Shown in pieces: positions 41,584-51,542 of a DNA stretch of 64,000 nt. Numbering within the stretch: the stretch's first letter is position 1; each line of letters opens with the position of its first letter. The notes under the pieces were generated by a model that had not been told where the DNA came from, searched no databases, and was given only the letters and a program-made list of their open reading frames with translations. The position numbers were made by a program, and so were the translations under genes. Source of the stretch: an uncultured Bacilli bacterium (lineage in GTDB: Bacteria; Bacillota_I; Bacilli_A; RFN20; CAG-826). Location of the stretch: contig CAKPNG010000003.1 in assembly GCA_934168325.1 (NCBI GenBank), positions 3,500-67,499 on the forward strand. The letters are read 5' to 3'.

Positions 41584-43323
41584 ATGCATAAAAAAATTAC
41601 TTTATTATTTTTAATGTCATTAATGACTTTAAGTTTAGTTAGTTGTGGTAATAATAAAACTGCAACTTATCCTAATTTTCCTAATACTCCAGGCGATAAA
41701 GATTCTTGGGAATATCTTAAAGATGAAAATGGAAAAGTCGAAAGTTGGGATTTAGAATGGTATGTTAATGATTCTTCATTTTCTTGGAATACATATGGAA
41801 ATGATCGAGTTAGTGAGATAATTAAAGAAAAAACAGGTGTTAATATTAAATTTGTTTCTCCTGTTACTGATGATAATCAAAAATTATCTACTTTAATTAG
41901 TGGTAATAAATTACCTGATATGATAAGTGTTCAATCTTGGTATAGTCAATGTTCTCAACTTGCTAATCAAGGATATTTATATTCTTTAGATGGTTTAATT
42001 GAAAGATGGGCTCCTTCTTTTAAAAATAAGATCCAAGAAGATATGTGGAATTATTTTAAAGAAGGTGATGGTAATACTTATGGTGTACCTAATTTTGCTT
42101 ATTCTACTAAATATATAAGTGATGATGAAAAATTAGAACCTAATGGATGTTTAATGGTTAGAGAAGATTGGTATAAAGAAGCTTATCTAGCAGGTTATGA
42201 TATGACAACTACTAAATCTTTTATTCAAGGTTGTAAATATATTAAAAATAAATATGAAGAAGCTATTCCTTTCCAATTAGATGCTTTTACTGGTGAAGGA
42301 AATGACTCAATTGATTGGCTAGCTCAATATTTTTGTTCATCTTATGAAGATAAAGATGGTAATTATTTAGATATTAGATTAACTGATCGATATAAAGAAA
42401 TGCTTGGTTTTTTAAATGAATGTAATAAAGAAGAAATTATTAGACCAAGTAATTATTCTGATAAAGCTGCTCAAATTAGAACTAATATATCTAGAGGTAA
42501 TTGTTTTGTAACTGCTGTTACTCCTCAAGATTATCAAGCTGCATTTTTAAATGCTTATGCTGATAATAAAACATATGTTCCTTTAATATTAAAAAATAAA
42601 GATAATGAAGCTCCTATTTTACAAGATATTTCTGGTAATGGTTATTTATTAACAATGATTACTAGAAATTGTAAAAGACCTGATAAAGCTATTAAATTAT
42701 TAGAATTTTTATATAGTGAAGAAGGTCAAAGATTAGTTGCTTTTGGTGTTGAAGGTGAATCTTATACTTGGAATGATACTCATACTGAAATTAGTTGGAC
42801 TGATCGATATATTAGTGGTGTTAATGGTAATAAAGAAGATCAAGCTTGGATCAATAGTTTAGGTTTATATAACATGACTTTAGTTATGAATTTAGCTTAT
42901 ATTAATAAGCTTAAACCATTAAATGGTCGTAAAGATAAAGATATTTATATTGATAATATGAAAAGACCTTTAACTCCTTATTCATATAATTTTAAACCAA
43001 CTTTCTTAAAGCATGATACCGGTGATAAATCTTATTTTAATGTAACAACAACCGCTAATAAGATTAAAACTAAATGGGCTGAAGCTTTAATTAAGATTAT
43101 TAGAGCAGAAAATTACGAAACAGAATATGATAGTGCTATTAATTATGCTAAAAGACAAGGTTTAGAAAAAGTTATTACATTTTATAAACAAAGTTATACA
43201 AATACTAAAAAAATATTAGGCGTTACTTATGGATATCCTAAAAATAATCCATCTTATAAAGAACCTACTTTTGTAACTAGTAATGGAGATTTTTCTTATT
43301 GGAGAGGAGCAACACATGAATAA
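41584..43323 (+). CDS. Sugar ABC transporter solute-binding lipoprotein, LplA type
   Basis: A 579-residue lipoprotein with lipobox LVSC (Cys about 21) and a strong TAGGAGG box. Large size, the segment TGVNIKFVSPVTDDNQKLSTLI, and KAIKLLEFLYSEEGQRLVAFG near two thirds of the length are typical of LplA/YtcQ-like binding proteins for oligosaccharides. The end of the gene overlaps the start of the nucleoside hydrolase gene by eight bases, so translation of the two is probably coupled. Confidence 0.9.
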   Translation: MHKKITLLFLMSLMTLSLVSCGNNKTATYPNFPNTPGDKDSWEYLKDENGKVESWDLEWYVNDSSFSWNTYGNDRVSEIIKEKTGVNIKFVSPVTDDNQKLSTLISGNKLPDMISVQSWYSQCSQLANQGYLYSLDGLIERWAPSFKNKIQEDMWNYFKEGDGNTYGVPNFAYSTKYISDDEKLEPNGCLMVREDWYKEAYLAGYDMTTTKSFIQGCKYIKNKYEEAIPFQLDAFTGEGNDSIDWLAQYFCSSYEDKDGNYLDIRLTDRYKEMLGFLNECNKEEIIRPSNYSDKAAQIRTNISRGNCFVTAVTPQDYQAAFLNAYADNKTYVPLILKNKDNEAPILQDISGNGYLLTMITRNCKRPDKAIKLLEFLYSEEGQRLVAFGVEGESYTWNDTHTEISWTDRYISGVNGNKEDQAWINSLGLYNMTLVMNLAYINKLKPLNGRKDKDIYIDNMKRPLTPYSYNFKPTFLKHDTGDKSYFNVTTTANKIKTKWAEALIKIIRAENYETEYDSAINYAKRQGLEKVITFYKQSYTNTKKILGVTYGYPKNNPSYKEPTFVTSNGDFSYWRGATHE

Positions 43324-44236
43324 TACATTAAAAAAAGTAATCTTAGATACTGATATTGGTGATGATATTGATGATTCTTTTGCTTTATTACTTTTATTAG
43401 AAAGTCATAAATTTGATTGTTTAGGTGTTACTACTGTTTTTAGAAATTCAATAAAAAGAGCAAAGATGGCTAAATGTCTTATTGCTTCTTTAGGATATGA
43501 TATTAAAGTTTATCCAGGTATAGATAATCCTATTAAACAAGATATTAATCATTTAATTTCTAAAGAAATAAAAGCAAAAGAAGTAGTTGATGAAGATGGT
43601 AAATATTTATTCCCTCAATGGGATGAGAAAATGAAAGATTATCGAATAGAAAGCACTAATGCAGTTGATTTTATTATTGAATCTATTCATAAATATCCTA
43701 ATGAAGTAACTTTAATTCCGATTGGTCCAATGACTAATATTGCTTTAGCCATTAAAAAAGATCCTTCTATAATTCCTTTAATTAAAGAAATTAGATTTAT
43801 GGGAGCAGGGCTTGATTTTAATTTTGTAGAATGGAATATATTTTGTGATCCTGAAGCAGCAAGTATTGTTATTAATAGTGGTGTTAAAAAAATAGTTGGT
43901 ATTACTTTAAATACTACTAGTTTAACTACTTTAACTGATAAAGAAGTTCATGATTTAAAAAATAATAAATCAAATGCAATTAAACTTGTTTATGAAGCGA
44001 TGATGAAATGGTTTAGCCACTATCAATTTGCTAATCCTGTAATGCATGATCCTTTAACAGTAGCAAGTTTAATTGATGAAGATATAGTGACATTAAAAAA
44101 GGCTAAATTAGATGTAGATTTATCTAGAGATGGTTATACATTTATAAATGATAATAAATCTAGTGAAATTTATATTTCTACATCTTTGAATAAAGAGAAG
44201 TTCTTTAGTTTATTTAAAGAAATTCTTGATATTTAA
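43316..44236 (+). CDS. Inosine-uridine-type nucleoside hydrolase
   Basis: A 306-residue cytosolic hydrolase. The N-terminal DTDIGDDIDDSFALL is the calcium-binding Asp cluster of nucleoside hydrolases, and MHDPLTVASLID near the C-terminus carries the catalytic His. The start at 43316 follows GAGAGGAG; an in-frame start 33 bases earlier lies inside the binding-protein gene. Family members split ribonucleosides into base and ribose. With a ribokinase-like gene closing the operon, ribose from nucleosides or a ribosyl-type glycoside could enter metabolism (inference). Confidence 0.92.
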   Translation: MNNTLKKVILDTDIGDDIDDSFALLLLLESHKFDCLGVTTVFRNSIKRAKMAKCLIASLGYDIKVYPGIDNPIKQDINHLISKEIKAKEVVDEDGKYLFPQWDEKMKDYRIESTNAVDFIIESIHKYPNEVTLIPIGPMTNIALAIKKDPSIIPLIKEIRFMGAGLDFNFVEWNIFCDPEAASIVINSGVKKIVGITLNTTSLTTLTDKEVHDLKNNKSNAIKLVYEAMMKWFSHYQFANPVMHDPLTVASLIDEDIVTLKKAKLDVDLSRDGYTFINDNKSSEIYISTSLNKEKFFSLFKEILDI

Positions 44237-44260
44237 TGCAAATTAGAAAGGAGTGATAAT

Positions 44261-46795
44261 ATGACTAAAATTGCATTAGGTTTATCATTTGCAAGTACTG
44301 TTGCAATGATTGTAGCACCATTTAGTACTAAAAAATTAAAAACTGAAACTAGTCTTGATGGTGATTTATATGGAGCAGCTCACATTAAATGTAGTAAAAA
44401 AAGAGATGCTGATAGTGGTAATGTCTTTGAAATTAATGCTGAACGTAATGGAAATTCTAATTTTTCAGGGGATGGGATCTATTTAAGAATAAGAAATTAT
44501 ACAAGTACAGATACACCTATTACTTTTAAGATTAATTCAACTAATGGTGTTATAATTGCGCCTACTACTAACGTTAAACAAACTTATTATACAGCTGATG
44601 GAGTGGAAACTGATGGTATTGCTCCTCGTGGTTGGGGAAATTACATGATGCTACCTGCTAATTTTGATGGTTTTATTTATATGAATTACACCACTCAAAT
44701 GTCTAAAATTGCAGGGGAAGGTAATTTTACAAGTAATTCTATTTGGAGAATATATGTTGAATATAGCGGATTTTATGATCATTATGCAGATTTTGCTATA
44801 GGTGATATATTTACAAATACTAAAAGTATTTTAGATACTTCAGAATTATCTACTGAAGAATTTAATAAAACATTTATTAATCAATGCCCTGATTATCAAA
44901 GTGTTACTCAATTAGAAAGAGCAGATTCTTTTGTACCTGATGGTGATTTTAAAGGTGGAATTAATTATAAATTAGGAAGTTATGGCGGATTTATGGTTAA
45001 ATTCGATTCATTTGATTTTACTGATGGAGTTTATATTCGTATTAAAAATAATTTAGATAAGATTACTTGGCTCATGATTCATGCTGCTAGTGATGTATTT
45101 GCTAATAGATCAATTATTAAAGCAGGTGGAGAAGTATCTTATTACGATAATACTGGTAAATTTAGTAAGAAAGTAACTGCTAATGAATGGAAATATTTTG
45201 AATTACCTGCTAATTTTGATGGTTATTTAAGTTTTAATAAAGATGCTTTAGAAGGTGATACTGGTTGGGCTGGATCAAATTATAATATTAAAACTACTAA
45301 TGCAATTTATTTTGAAGCTGATGGTATCGATATTAATGTTGGTGACATATTCTCTAAAGTTAATAAAGCATATGATGGTAGTGAAATATATGCTAGTGTT
45401 GCTTTAAGTAATCATTTTGAAACTTGGAGTGGTGGAACTGGTACTATTTTAGAAGGCAGTAAAGAATTACCTATCGTTTTATTTGATTATACTAAGATTA
45501 ATTTAAGTGGCGATGTTGAAAATGGTGTTAATATTACTAGTAATAAAAATAGTGATAGTAGTGTATTTTCTACTGCAACTGCTAGATTTAAAGAAAATAT
45601 TAATTTAAGTGAAGGTGAAGCAATATCTATTAGTTTTGAAGGTGCTGGAAATTATGCTTTCCAATTAGAATTTGTTGATGCTAACGATAATATTTTAAAT
45701 ATGCCAAGTGCTTCTAATAGTACTAGAAATCCAATTTATTTTATTAGTAATGGTGTAGCTACTCCAATGAATCATACTACTGGAGATCCTAATACTATTC
45801 ACACAATCGAAGGAAAAGGAAATATTGTTATTGAAAAGAGTTTCTTAAATCAAAAAGCTGGTGAAAGTTTTGATTGGAGTAAAGTTAAAGGATTTAATGT
45901 TATTTGTCATACTTTCTACGATTCTGGATTAAATATTTCTTTTGGTGATATAGGTGTTATTTCTCAAACTGATTTAAAACAAACTCTTGTTTATAGAGTT
46001 AGTGAAGTAGAATATGATGGAGTTTATAGTGCTTTAGATGCATTTATGAATGTTAATAAAGTTTATACTTCTATTCCATCTAGTTGGATTGGTGATGTTA
46101 AAATTATTGATTCATTAAATTATAAAGATGATAAGACTTTAAAACAAAATGTTACTTATGATATAGGTGATAATGCTTGTAGTTATAATAAAGAAAAAGA
46201 CGGTATGTTTGTTCATATTGGACCTTTTGAATCCGGACATACTTATGGTAATTATATGTGTTTAGGTATGTTTGATAAAAATGTAACTAGTGACCGTAAA
46301 ATTGCTTATAGAACGAACGAAGAAAATAAAGAATATGCTAAAGGTATTACTTTCTATTGTGAAAATAGATCAGTTAAAGAAATTGGTTTAACTTTACAAT
46401 TTGATGAATTAATTCCTGGTAAAACTACTACTGAAAGATGGTGTATTACTGGATATCCTGCAATGTATTTAGCTTATGACGTTGAAAAAGATATTGATTA
46501 CATGATGTATTCAAAATCTGATCAAGTTCAAATTCCTGTCGGATTTAAAGGATATATTAGAGTTCCATTTACATCTTACACTGTTCCTGATTGGAATAAA
46601 GGTATGGATGGAGTCGATGCTATTTTAAATTTAGATAATTTTTCAGGTAATTTCTTCTTAACTAGTGATAATACTAGATATGAAGATTTAGAATATTTTA
46701 TTAAGAATGTTGGCTTATATTTTAATGATACATATAAAACTACTTTCTTATCAAAAGAAAATACTATTAAAACTAATATGGGGTTAAAAGACTAA
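44261..46795 (+). CDS. Large secreted protein with repeated beta domains
   Basis: An 844-residue exported protein. The N-terminal stretch KIALGLSFASTVAMIVAP is a signal peptide without a lipobox. At least three related domains of about 180 residues follow, each with a 'ground' strand (GIYLRIRNYT, GVYIRIKNNL), a motif LPANFDGFIYM or LPANFDGYLSF or IPVGFKGYIRVPF, and an ending like FAIGDIFTN or INVGDIFSKV. These look like carbohydrate-binding beta-sandwiches, but I cannot name a family. No C-terminal anchor or catalytic motif is seen. Ribosome binding site AAAGGAG. A glycan-binding or adhesive role is likely. Confidence 0.7.
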   Translation: MTKIALGLSFASTVAMIVAPFSTKKLKTETSLDGDLYGAAHIKCSKKRDADSGNVFEINAERNGNSNFSGDGIYLRIRNYTSTDTPITFKINSTNGVIIAPTTNVKQTYYTADGVETDGIAPRGWGNYMMLPANFDGFIYMNYTTQMSKIAGEGNFTSNSIWRIYVEYSGFYDHYADFAIGDIFTNTKSILDTSELSTEEFNKTFINQCPDYQSVTQLERADSFVPDGDFKGGINYKLGSYGGFMVKFDSFDFTDGVYIRIKNNLDKITWLMIHAASDVFANRSIIKAGGEVSYYDNTGKFSKKVTANEWKYFELPANFDGYLSFNKDALEGDTGWAGSNYNIKTTNAIYFEADGIDINVGDIFSKVNKAYDGSEIYASVALSNHFETWSGGTGTILEGSKELPIVLFDYTKINLSGDVENGVNITSNKNSDSSVFSTATARFKENINLSEGEAISISFEGAGNYAFQLEFVDANDNILNMPSASNSTRNPIYFISNGVATPMNHTTGDPNTIHTIEGKGNIVIEKSFLNQKAGESFDWSKVKGFNVICHTFYDSGLNISFGDIGVISQTDLKQTLVYRVSEVEYDGVYSALDAFMNVNKVYTSIPSSWIGDVKIIDSLNYKDDKTLKQNVTYDIGDNACSYNKEKDGMFVHIGPFESGHTYGNYMCLGMFDKNVTSDRKIAYRTNEENKEYAKGITFYCENRSVKEIGLTLQFDELIPGKTTTERWCITGYPAMYLAYDVEKDIDYMMYSKSDQVQIPVGFKGYIRVPFTSYTVPDWNKGMDGVDAILNLDNFSGNFFLTSDNTRYEDLEYFIKNVGLYFNDTYKTTFLSKENTIKTNMGLKD

Positions 46796-46796
46796 T

Positions 46797-47900
46797 ATGA
46801 AAACAAATCGAGTTATATTTTATTTCTTATCGACATTACTTTTGGTTAGTTGTGGTAATAAAGTTAAAACACCTATTTATGAATTAGGTGATAAAAAAGA
46901 TGTGATGGGTAGTGGATTATTATTTAGTGAAACTATTGGATTTAATACTAAAGATGCTACTATTTTTGAAGAAAATGATGAAAGATTTATTATTTATGAT
47001 GCTAATGAAGTAAGTAAAGGTAATCAAGTATTTGCTATTAGAAAAGGTGTTAAAGAAAATAATAAATGGGTTTATAAAGAAAAAAATATTATATTTAAAG
47101 GTAATGAAGAAGGCTGGGATAAATATATTTATCAGCCTAGTATCATTAAAGGTAAATTTAATTATAACAATGAAGAATATAAATATTTATTAGCTTATCA
47201 AGGTAATAATAGTAATGATAATTACAATAATCATATTGGTTTAGCTGTTACTAATGATTTATTTTCTAATTTTATTAGAGTAGGTAATACTCCTATATTA
47301 ACTAATCCTACTATATATAGTGGTAGTTTTGGATTTGGTAGTCCTAGTTTAACTTCTATTAATAAAGAAGGTAAAGTAATGTTATCTTATTCTTTTGGTG
47401 AAACTAATTTATCAGGTACTAGAGTAATGGAATTAGATCTTTCTAATCTTAATAAAATTAATAGTGAAGTAGGTTATACAGAACTTAATGCTAGTGGATT
47501 AAAATTAAGAGAAGATGGAATTATATCTAATGCGACATTTATTTTTAATGATGATTATAGTAAAGCTTATTTAGTTAATGATGGAATGCCAAGTAGTAAT
47601 GCTCCTGGTCAAGCTAATGCTATTGAAGTAGCTAGTGCTAATAGTTCAATTATTTATGATATTAATACTAAATGGAATTCTATTAAAAATATTATGGGTA
47701 GTGATACGATGATTAAAGAAGATGAAACTTCTTTAGGATGGGATGAAATTTATAGTGGAACTATCGTTACTAATGAATATGGTTTAGTTAATAAAGATAG
47801 TAAGAAATTAGAAGTTATTTATTCTACTTATCAAGAAGGTATAGAAGATTCTAAATTCACTGCTCAATTATGTTCTTTTGAGGTTAATTTAAGTGAATAA
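46797..47900 (+). CDS. Lipoprotein with GH43-like propeller
   Basis: A 367-residue surface lipoprotein (lipobox LVSC). Segments such as WDKYIYQPSIIKGKF, YKYLLAYQGNN and SFGFGSPSLTSI recall the blades of five-bladed propellers of GH43/GH32-like proteins, where a PS or DPS turn starts each blade. I cannot place a full catalytic triad, so it may be a binding-only relative. It shares this architecture with the next gene (PSVIKGEFKFHNETYNYLMAYLG), which is clearly a paralogue. Confidence 0.7.
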   Translation: MKTNRVIFYFLSTLLLVSCGNKVKTPIYELGDKKDVMGSGLLFSETIGFNTKDATIFEENDERFIIYDANEVSKGNQVFAIRKGVKENNKWVYKEKNIIFKGNEEGWDKYIYQPSIIKGKFNYNNEEYKYLLAYQGNNSNDNYNNHIGLAVTNDLFSNFIRVGNTPILTNPTIYSGSFGFGSPSLTSINKEGKVMLSYSFGETNLSGTRVMELDLSNLNKINSEVGYTELNASGLKLREDGIISNATFIFNDDYSKAYLVNDGMPSSNAPGQANAIEVASANSSIIYDINTKWNSIKNIMGSDTMIKEDETSLGWDEIYSGTIVTNEYGLVNKDSKKLEVIYSTYQEGIEDSKFTAQLCSFEVNLSE

Positions 47901-49092
47901 GAAATATTTAATATTAAGTAGTATATTATTTATGCTTACTGGTTGTAATAAAGTAGATAATCAAGATAATATTATTCCTACTAAAAAGGAAGATTTTATT
48001 CCTGAAGTAGGGGAAGTTAGATTATTATTTGAACATGGGACAATTGGGGAAGATAAATATTATGATTATTGTCCATCAATATTTATCGAAAATAATGAAT
48101 CTCATGTTTATTATTGTACTAATAAAGATGAAGGTAATGTAACTGACTATGTTGGTTATAAAAATGGGAAAATAATTAATGATAAAGTAGTTTATCCTAG
48201 TGAAATGAATTATGTTTTAAGTCATGGGGAACATGGATCTTGGGATTCTAGACATGCTTGTGATCCTAGTGTTATTAAAGGTGAATTTAAATTTCATAAT
48301 GAAACTTATAATTATTTAATGGCTTATTTAGGATGTGTTCCTAGTGACTGTACACTTAATGAAACTGGTATTGCAGTTAGTAAAACTCCTAGTGGTCCTT
48401 GGATAAAATGTGATTTTAAAAGTGATGGAGTAACTAAAATTAATCCCCTTGTTAAATATAGTGAATTTGATTGTAATGACTCTAGCTGGGGAACAGGTCA
48501 ACCTTCTTTAGTATCGGTTGATAAAAAAGGAAGAGTATTATTATTTACTACTATTGGAGCAAAAAATGGTACTTTTACTAATTTAAGAGAATATGATTTT
48601 TCTGATATTGATAATTATAAATTAATTAGAGAAAGAAAAGCGATTAATACAACAGGTATTAGAGGTACTGGAAGTAATGCTAATATGATTAATAATGCTG
48701 ATTTTGCTTATGATGAAGTTAAAAATAGAATCATAGTTAGTAAGCCTCGTCAATATTTTGGAACTGATGGTAAAGCACCTAATTTTATTGCTGATACGAT
48801 TGATGTTTATTATATTGATAATGATGGAAGTAGTGTTGGTGATGTATTCTTTAAAGGAAATAATACGACTGCATCGTGGAAATTAATAGGTAGTATTAAT
48901 CAAGAATTAACTGGATTTTTAAGAAATCATAATACTGGATTAATTACTGATGAATTTGCTAGAATTATTCAAGATAAGAATTTAGGTGTAGCTTTTACTA
49001 GAAGTGATGAATCAGCGGGTAGTAGTGATTGGGGTCATTTATCTACTTATAGAATTTATGCTACTGGTATGAAATTACCTAGTGATTATTAA
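47893..49092 (+). CDS. Lipoprotein with GH43-like propeller, paralogue
   Basis: A 399-residue lipoprotein starting at GTG, eight bases inside the previous gene, with GAGG about nine bases upstream. The lipobox is LTGC. It contains YDYCPSIFIEN, ACDPSVIKGEF, WGTGQPSLVSV and NNADFAYDEVKNRIIVSKP, the blade-like pattern of GH43-fold proteins. The repeated Asp/Pro/Ser turns leave arabinan- or pentoside-directed hydrolysis possible, which would fit a pentose theme in the operon, but the catalytic residues are not certain. Confidence 0.7.
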   Translation: MNKKYLILSSILFMLTGCNKVDNQDNIIPTKKEDFIPEVGEVRLLFEHGTIGEDKYYDYCPSIFIENNESHVYYCTNKDEGNVTDYVGYKNGKIINDKVVYPSEMNYVLSHGEHGSWDSRHACDPSVIKGEFKFHNETYNYLMAYLGCVPSDCTLNETGIAVSKTPSGPWIKCDFKSDGVTKINPLVKYSEFDCNDSSWGTGQPSLVSVDKKGRVLLFTTIGAKNGTFTNLREYDFSDIDNYKLIRERKAINTTGIRGTGSNANMINNADFAYDEVKNRIIVSKPRQYFGTDGKAPNFIADTIDVYYIDNDGSSVGDVFFKGNNTTASWKLIGSINQELTGFLRNHNTGLITDEFARIIQDKNLGVAFTRSDESAGSSDWGHLSTYRIYATGMKLPSDY

Positions 49093-49102
49093 TTAAATTT
49101 AT

Positions 49103-49810
49103 ATGGGTAAAAAGACACTAGAAGGGAAATTAAATAGTCCTTTATATAGATATTCTAAGCTTGCTTTTGATTTATTAATGCTTAATATAATCTTTATTTT
49201 AGTAAGTGTATTATCTTTATTTAGTTTATTTTTTCCTGGTTTAGTGTCTTTACATACCATTATGAATAATATAATTAATAATAAAGATGATGAAAATGTT
49301 TATAAAACTTTCTTTTTAGAGATTAAACGTCAATGGAGTTTTTCTTGGAGAATTGAAGTTTTAGGAATAATCATCTTATTAATTATTGGTGTTATTATTT
49401 ATTTTGATTTTGTTGTAATAGTTAATACTAAAGTTAGTTATATTGGTTATATTTCTTTATGTTTTATTATTCCAATATTTTTAGTATTACTTAGTATATT
49501 TATTAATTTAATGTTATTTAATAATTATTATAAAGATGATACTTTCGTGATGATGATTCAAAAATCAGCGTTAATATCGCTTAAAAAGAAATTATTAACT
49601 TTTATTAATTTAATAATATTTATATGTTTTTTTGTAATTTTATTTTTTATACCTTATATTGCTCCTTTTATTTCGTTTAGTTTATATATTTATATTATTG
49701 AAGCTATTAATCAAAAAGCGTTTATAGAAATATCTAATAACGAAAAAGAAAGAGCATTGATGGTTGAGAATTTATTTTTACCGATGGTTATTGAGGAGAA
49801 AGATAAATGA
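49103..49810 (+). CDS. DUF624 (YesL-like) membrane protein
   Basis: A 235-residue membrane protein with five hydrophobic segments. LAFDLLMLNIIFILVSVLSL and FFPGLVSLHTIM near the N-terminus are typical of DUF624 proteins. These recur beside LplABC-type oligosaccharide transporters in Firmicutes, but their function is not established. Start and stop are tightly packed with the neighbours (ATGA overlap with the kinase). Confidence 0.85.
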   Translation: MGKKTLEGKLNSPLYRYSKLAFDLLMLNIIFILVSVLSLFSLFFPGLVSLHTIMNNIINNKDDENVYKTFFLEIKRQWSFSWRIEVLGIIILLIIGVIIYFDFVVIVNTKVSYIGYISLCFIIPIFLVLLSIFINLMLFNNYYKDDTFVMMIQKSALISLKKKLLTFINLIIFICFFVILFFIPYIAPFISFSLYIYIIEAINQKAFIEISNNEKERALMVENLFLPMVIEEKDK

Positions 49811-50691
49811 AGAAGTGTTTAGTAGTTGGTAGTTTAAATATGGATTATACTGTTTATTTAAATAGTGATTTCCCTATTAATGGTGAGACTTGTTTTGGAA
49901 GAAATAGATTTATTCAACCTGGGGGAAAAGGTGAAAATCAAGCAGTAGCTTTAGCTAAATCTAAAATGTGTGATGTGACAATGATTGGTGCTATTGGTAA
50001 TGATAGTGATGGAACTATTATTAAAGATACTTTAATTAAATATGGTGTTAAACCAGTTCTTAAAGTATGTGAAGATAGCGAAACTGGTAATGCGACAATT
50101 GTTATTGATAAAAATAGTGAGAATAAGATCATTATTATTGAAGGAAGTAATGGTAAATTAACTAGTAAAGATATTGAATTAAAGTTATTTGATGAAATGG
50201 ATTATTTAATAATTCAAAATGAAATTAGTGAAGAAGTTAATGAATTTTGTATTAAAGAAGCTAAAGCTAGAAATAAAATAGTTATTTATAATCCTGCTCC
50301 TTATAGAGCTATTAAGGAAGAGTTATATAGTTATATTGATTATTTTATTCCTAATGAAATTGAACTTAAAATGTATACTAATCTTGATGATATTAATGAA
50401 TCTATCGATTATTTATTATCTAAAGGAATTAAAAATGTATTAGTTACTTTAGGTACTCAAGGTAGTTTATTTAAGTCTATTGATCAAGAAATAAAAGTAG
50501 GATGTTATAAAGTTAATGCTATTGATACAGTCGCTGCTGGAGATACTTATGTTGGATATTTTACTAGTTCATTAGCTAGTGGATATTCTATTAAAGAATC
50601 TATGGATATAGCTAGTAAAGCTAGTTCAATTACAGTAAGTAGAAAAGGAAGTGTAATATCTATTCCTTATAAAGAAGAAGTTTTTAAATAA
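49807..50691 (+). CDS. PfkB family kinase, ribokinase-like
   Basis: A 294-residue sugar kinase. GGKGENQAVALAKS near residue 38 is the first PfkB signature, and DTVAAGDTYVGYF near 240 is the second, with Ala in place of the usual first Gly of GAGD and the catalytic Asp kept. The N-terminus (VVGSLNMDYTV) is like ribokinases. It would phosphorylate ribose, possibly released by the nucleoside hydrolase of the same operon; other pentoses or deoxyribose are possible. Confidence 0.88.
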   Translation: MKKCLVVGSLNMDYTVYLNSDFPINGETCFGRNRFIQPGGKGENQAVALAKSKMCDVTMIGAIGNDSDGTIIKDTLIKYGVKPVLKVCEDSETGNATIVIDKNSENKIIIIEGSNGKLTSKDIELKLFDEMDYLIIQNEISEEVNEFCIKEAKARNKIVIYNPAPYRAIKEELYSYIDYFIPNEIELKMYTNLDDINESIDYLLSKGIKNVLVTLGTQGSLFKSIDQEIKVGCYKVNAIDTVAAGDTYVGYFTSSLASGYSIKESMDIASKASSITVSRKGSVISIPYKEEVFK

Positions 50692-50721
50692 TTAATAATA
50701 TTTTTAATATATCTTTTTAAG

Positions 50722-50740
50722 TTTCTAGATTAATTAGAAA
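50722..50740. terminator. Weak hairpin after locus D
   Basis: TTTCTA and TAGAAA around a seven-base loop in a T-rich context. It is the only terminator candidate at the end of the operon and is weak. Confidence 0.3.
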
Positions 50741-50752
50741 TATTATTTTATA

Positions 50753-50781
50753 TTGCAATAAAATATGAAACTACCTATACT
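50753..50781 (+). promoter_or_regulatory. Promoter of the hemolysin III gene
   Basis: TTGCAA at 50753-50758, a 17-base spacer and TATACT at 50776-50781; an AAAGGAG ribosome binding site follows at about 50800. Confidence 0.55.
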
Positions 50782-50813
50782 AGTATTATAAACTAGATAA
50801 AGGAGTATTCGAT

Positions 50814-51539
50814 ATGAGTTTAAAAGAAGTTGAACTTCCTAATTATAAGCTTAGACATGAATTATGGAATAGTATTACTCATGGTTTAGGTGCGTTATTT
50901 GGTATTTTTGTTTTAATATTTTCTTTAATTAAAATAGTTAATATAGGTTATGATATAACTTTACCTAGTAGTAATCCAAATAGTTATACATCTTATATTA
51001 TTAAGATTATATCGATTATTATTTATAGTGTTTCTTTAATGATTACCTATACAATTAGTTGTGTATATCATGCTTTAGCTAAAAATAATGGGAAGAAAGT
51101 ATTAAGAATTATAGATCATGATACTGTTTATTTATTAATTGCAGGATCTTATACTCCATTTTGTTTAGTAAGTTTAAGAGATGTTACTTTGTGGGGAGTT
51201 ATTCCTTATTCAGGGTATATTATATTTAGCATAGTATGGATATTAATAACTATAGGTATTGTATTTAATTCTATTAATATTAATAAATATAAAATAATTA
51301 GCTTTGTTATGTATATTGTAGCGGGGTGGATTATTATTTTAGAAGCTAAAGAATTATTAAATGCAATTGGTTTTAATGGGTTTATGTTTTTATTATTTGG
51401 TGGGATTAGTTATAGTTTAGGATCTATTTTATATGGGATAGCATCTAAAAAATCTATATGGTTTCATACTGTATTTCATATATTTGTTTTAGTAGGTACT
51501 ATCTTACAATTTATATCTATATATTTATATGTAATATAA
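50814..51539 (+). CDS. Hemolysin III / PAQR family membrane protein
   Basis: A 241-residue protein with seven hydrophobic helices. The family's conserved residues are visible: LRHELWNSITHGLGALFG at the start, SCVYHAL, then RIIDHDTVYLLIAGSYTPF, and WFHTVFHIFVL at the end; the histidines form the presumed metal site. Bacterial members (TrhA/YqfA) affect membrane lipid homeostasis, and the haemolysin name is historical. It is a single-gene unit, convergent with the ABC exporter genes three bases later. Confidence 0.93.
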   Translation: MSLKEVELPNYKLRHELWNSITHGLGALFGIFVLIFSLIKIVNIGYDITLPSSNPNSYTSYIIKIISIIIYSVSLMITYTISCVYHALAKNNGKKVLRIIDHDTVYLLIAGSYTPFCLVSLRDVTLWGVIPYSGYIIFSIVWILITIGIVFNSININKYKIISFVMYIVAGWIIILEAKELLNAIGFNGFMFLLFGGISYSLGSILYGIASKKSIWFHTVFHIFVLVGTILQFISIYLYVI

Positions 51540-51542
51540 ATA

